The position numbers were made by a program, and so were the translations under genes. The notes under the pieces were generated by a model. The model searched no databases and was not told where the DNA came from. It was given only the letters and a program-made list of their open reading frames with translations. DNA of 64,000 bases from Hyphomicrobium zavarzinii ATCC 27496 (lineage in GTDB: Bacteria; Pseudomonadota; Alphaproteobacteria; Rhizobiales; Hyphomicrobiaceae). The stretch covers positions 144,267 to 208,266 of the forward strand of contig NZ_KB911258.1 in NCBI RefSeq assembly GCF_000383415.1, given 5' to 3'. This document shows, in pieces, positions 63,741 to 64,000 of this stretch. Every line of letters starts with the position of its first letter. Position 1 is the first letter of the stretch.

Positions 63741-64000
63741 GTGGACAGGATTGGTTTTGGTTTGGTTGTTGCCGCAGGCTTGAGCCTTGCGGCTCTCTCG
63801 GTAAGCCCAGCGGTTGCAAACGACGATAAGGCTCCCGTCCCGGATCCGGCTTTCGAGAAACAGTTTCAGGAAGGCAAGAAGCTTGTAGACGGCAAGTGGG
63901 TTCTCCCCGACGGTACGCCGACCTATGACGTCAAGCGCGATCCTGCCAACACCGACCACGTGATCCAGGTCGACTGGTACACCTACTCCGGCTGGCGCCG
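63741..64000 (+). CDS. methanol-oxidation c-type cytochrome, N-terminal part
   Basis: The window ends within this frame. GTG 63741 follows AAGGGGACG. A signal peptide ending in AVAN is followed by a charged region and VDWYTYSGWRR, the segment that precedes the CxxCH haem site in c-type cytochromes linked to methanol oxidation. The haem site itself lies beyond the window. Location directly after xoxF suggests the electron acceptor (XoxG role), which is inference. Confidence 0.75.
   Translation, partial: MDRIGFGLVVAAGLSLAALSVSPAVANDDKAPVPDPAFEKQFQEGKKLVDGKWVLPDGTPTYDVKRDPANTDHVIQVDWYTYSGWR

Overview
The window is about 64 kb of GC-rich chromosome from an alphaproteobacterium, most likely a methylotroph of the Hyphomicrobiales close to Hyphomicrobium. 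The strongest evidence is the right-hand end. It carries the fhcBADC operon for tetrahydromethanopterin-linked formaldehyde oxidation, a lanthanide-type XoxF methanol dehydrogenase, an mxaD-like gene, a PQQ-associated beta-propeller gene, the two quinoprotein relay genes, and a cytochrome gene cut by the window edge. A lone pqqA lies about 17 kb to the left of xoxF. A palindromic repeat of the type common in Rhizobiales genomes fits the same assignment.

Layout. 1-5 kb: the tail of a LysM protein, an Atm1-type ABC exporter, pseudoazurin, a membrane protein and serB. 5-11 kb: miaA, then the branched-chain amino acid genes ilvB and ilvN with a small secreted protein between them, a DUF1190-like lipoprotein, and ilvC. 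11-15 kb: a six-cysteine secreted miniprotein, a hairpin-type insertion element, and two tail-to-tail cyclic-di-GMP genes. 15-21 kb: an isomerase, a LysE-type exporter, a DUF1127 protein, a LysR regulator, an SDR and a second ABC exporter. 21-25 kb: bacterial non-homologous end joining, with Ku, a LigD that has only the phosphoesterase and polymerase domains, and a separate ATP-dependent ligase. 25-36 kb: an amino acid permease, a Gln-rich small protein, a membrane-anchored trehalose-6-phosphate synthase, GlpD, and assorted enzymes and regulators. 36-45 kb: tRNA-Lys(CTT), leuA preceded by a Leu-rich leader peptide, cytochrome b561, a frameshifted acyltransferase, PhzF and NUDIX enzymes, a patatin lipoprotein, a MaoC protein, pqqA and a cupin protein. 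45-50 kb: a copper uptake operon (DUF2946, TonB receptor, copper-uptake-associated protein, YcnI-PCuAC fusion). 50-64 kb: the methylotrophy island.

How the genes work together. XoxF with PQQ and a lanthanide oxidises methanol in the periplasm. The following cytochrome gene probably encodes its electron acceptor. MxaD-like, beta-propeller, SoxYZ-like and Zn-hydrolase proteins probably assist. Formaldehyde bound to tetrahydromethanopterin is taken to formate by the Fhc complex. ilvB, ilvN, ilvC and leuA make branched-chain amino acids and show leader structures that could control them. The least explained elements are the two secreted proteins of unknown function beside xoxF, the RNA structure ahead of ilvB, a 21-codon ORF whose ribosome binding site lies in a hairpin, and the cystine-knot-like miniprotein.
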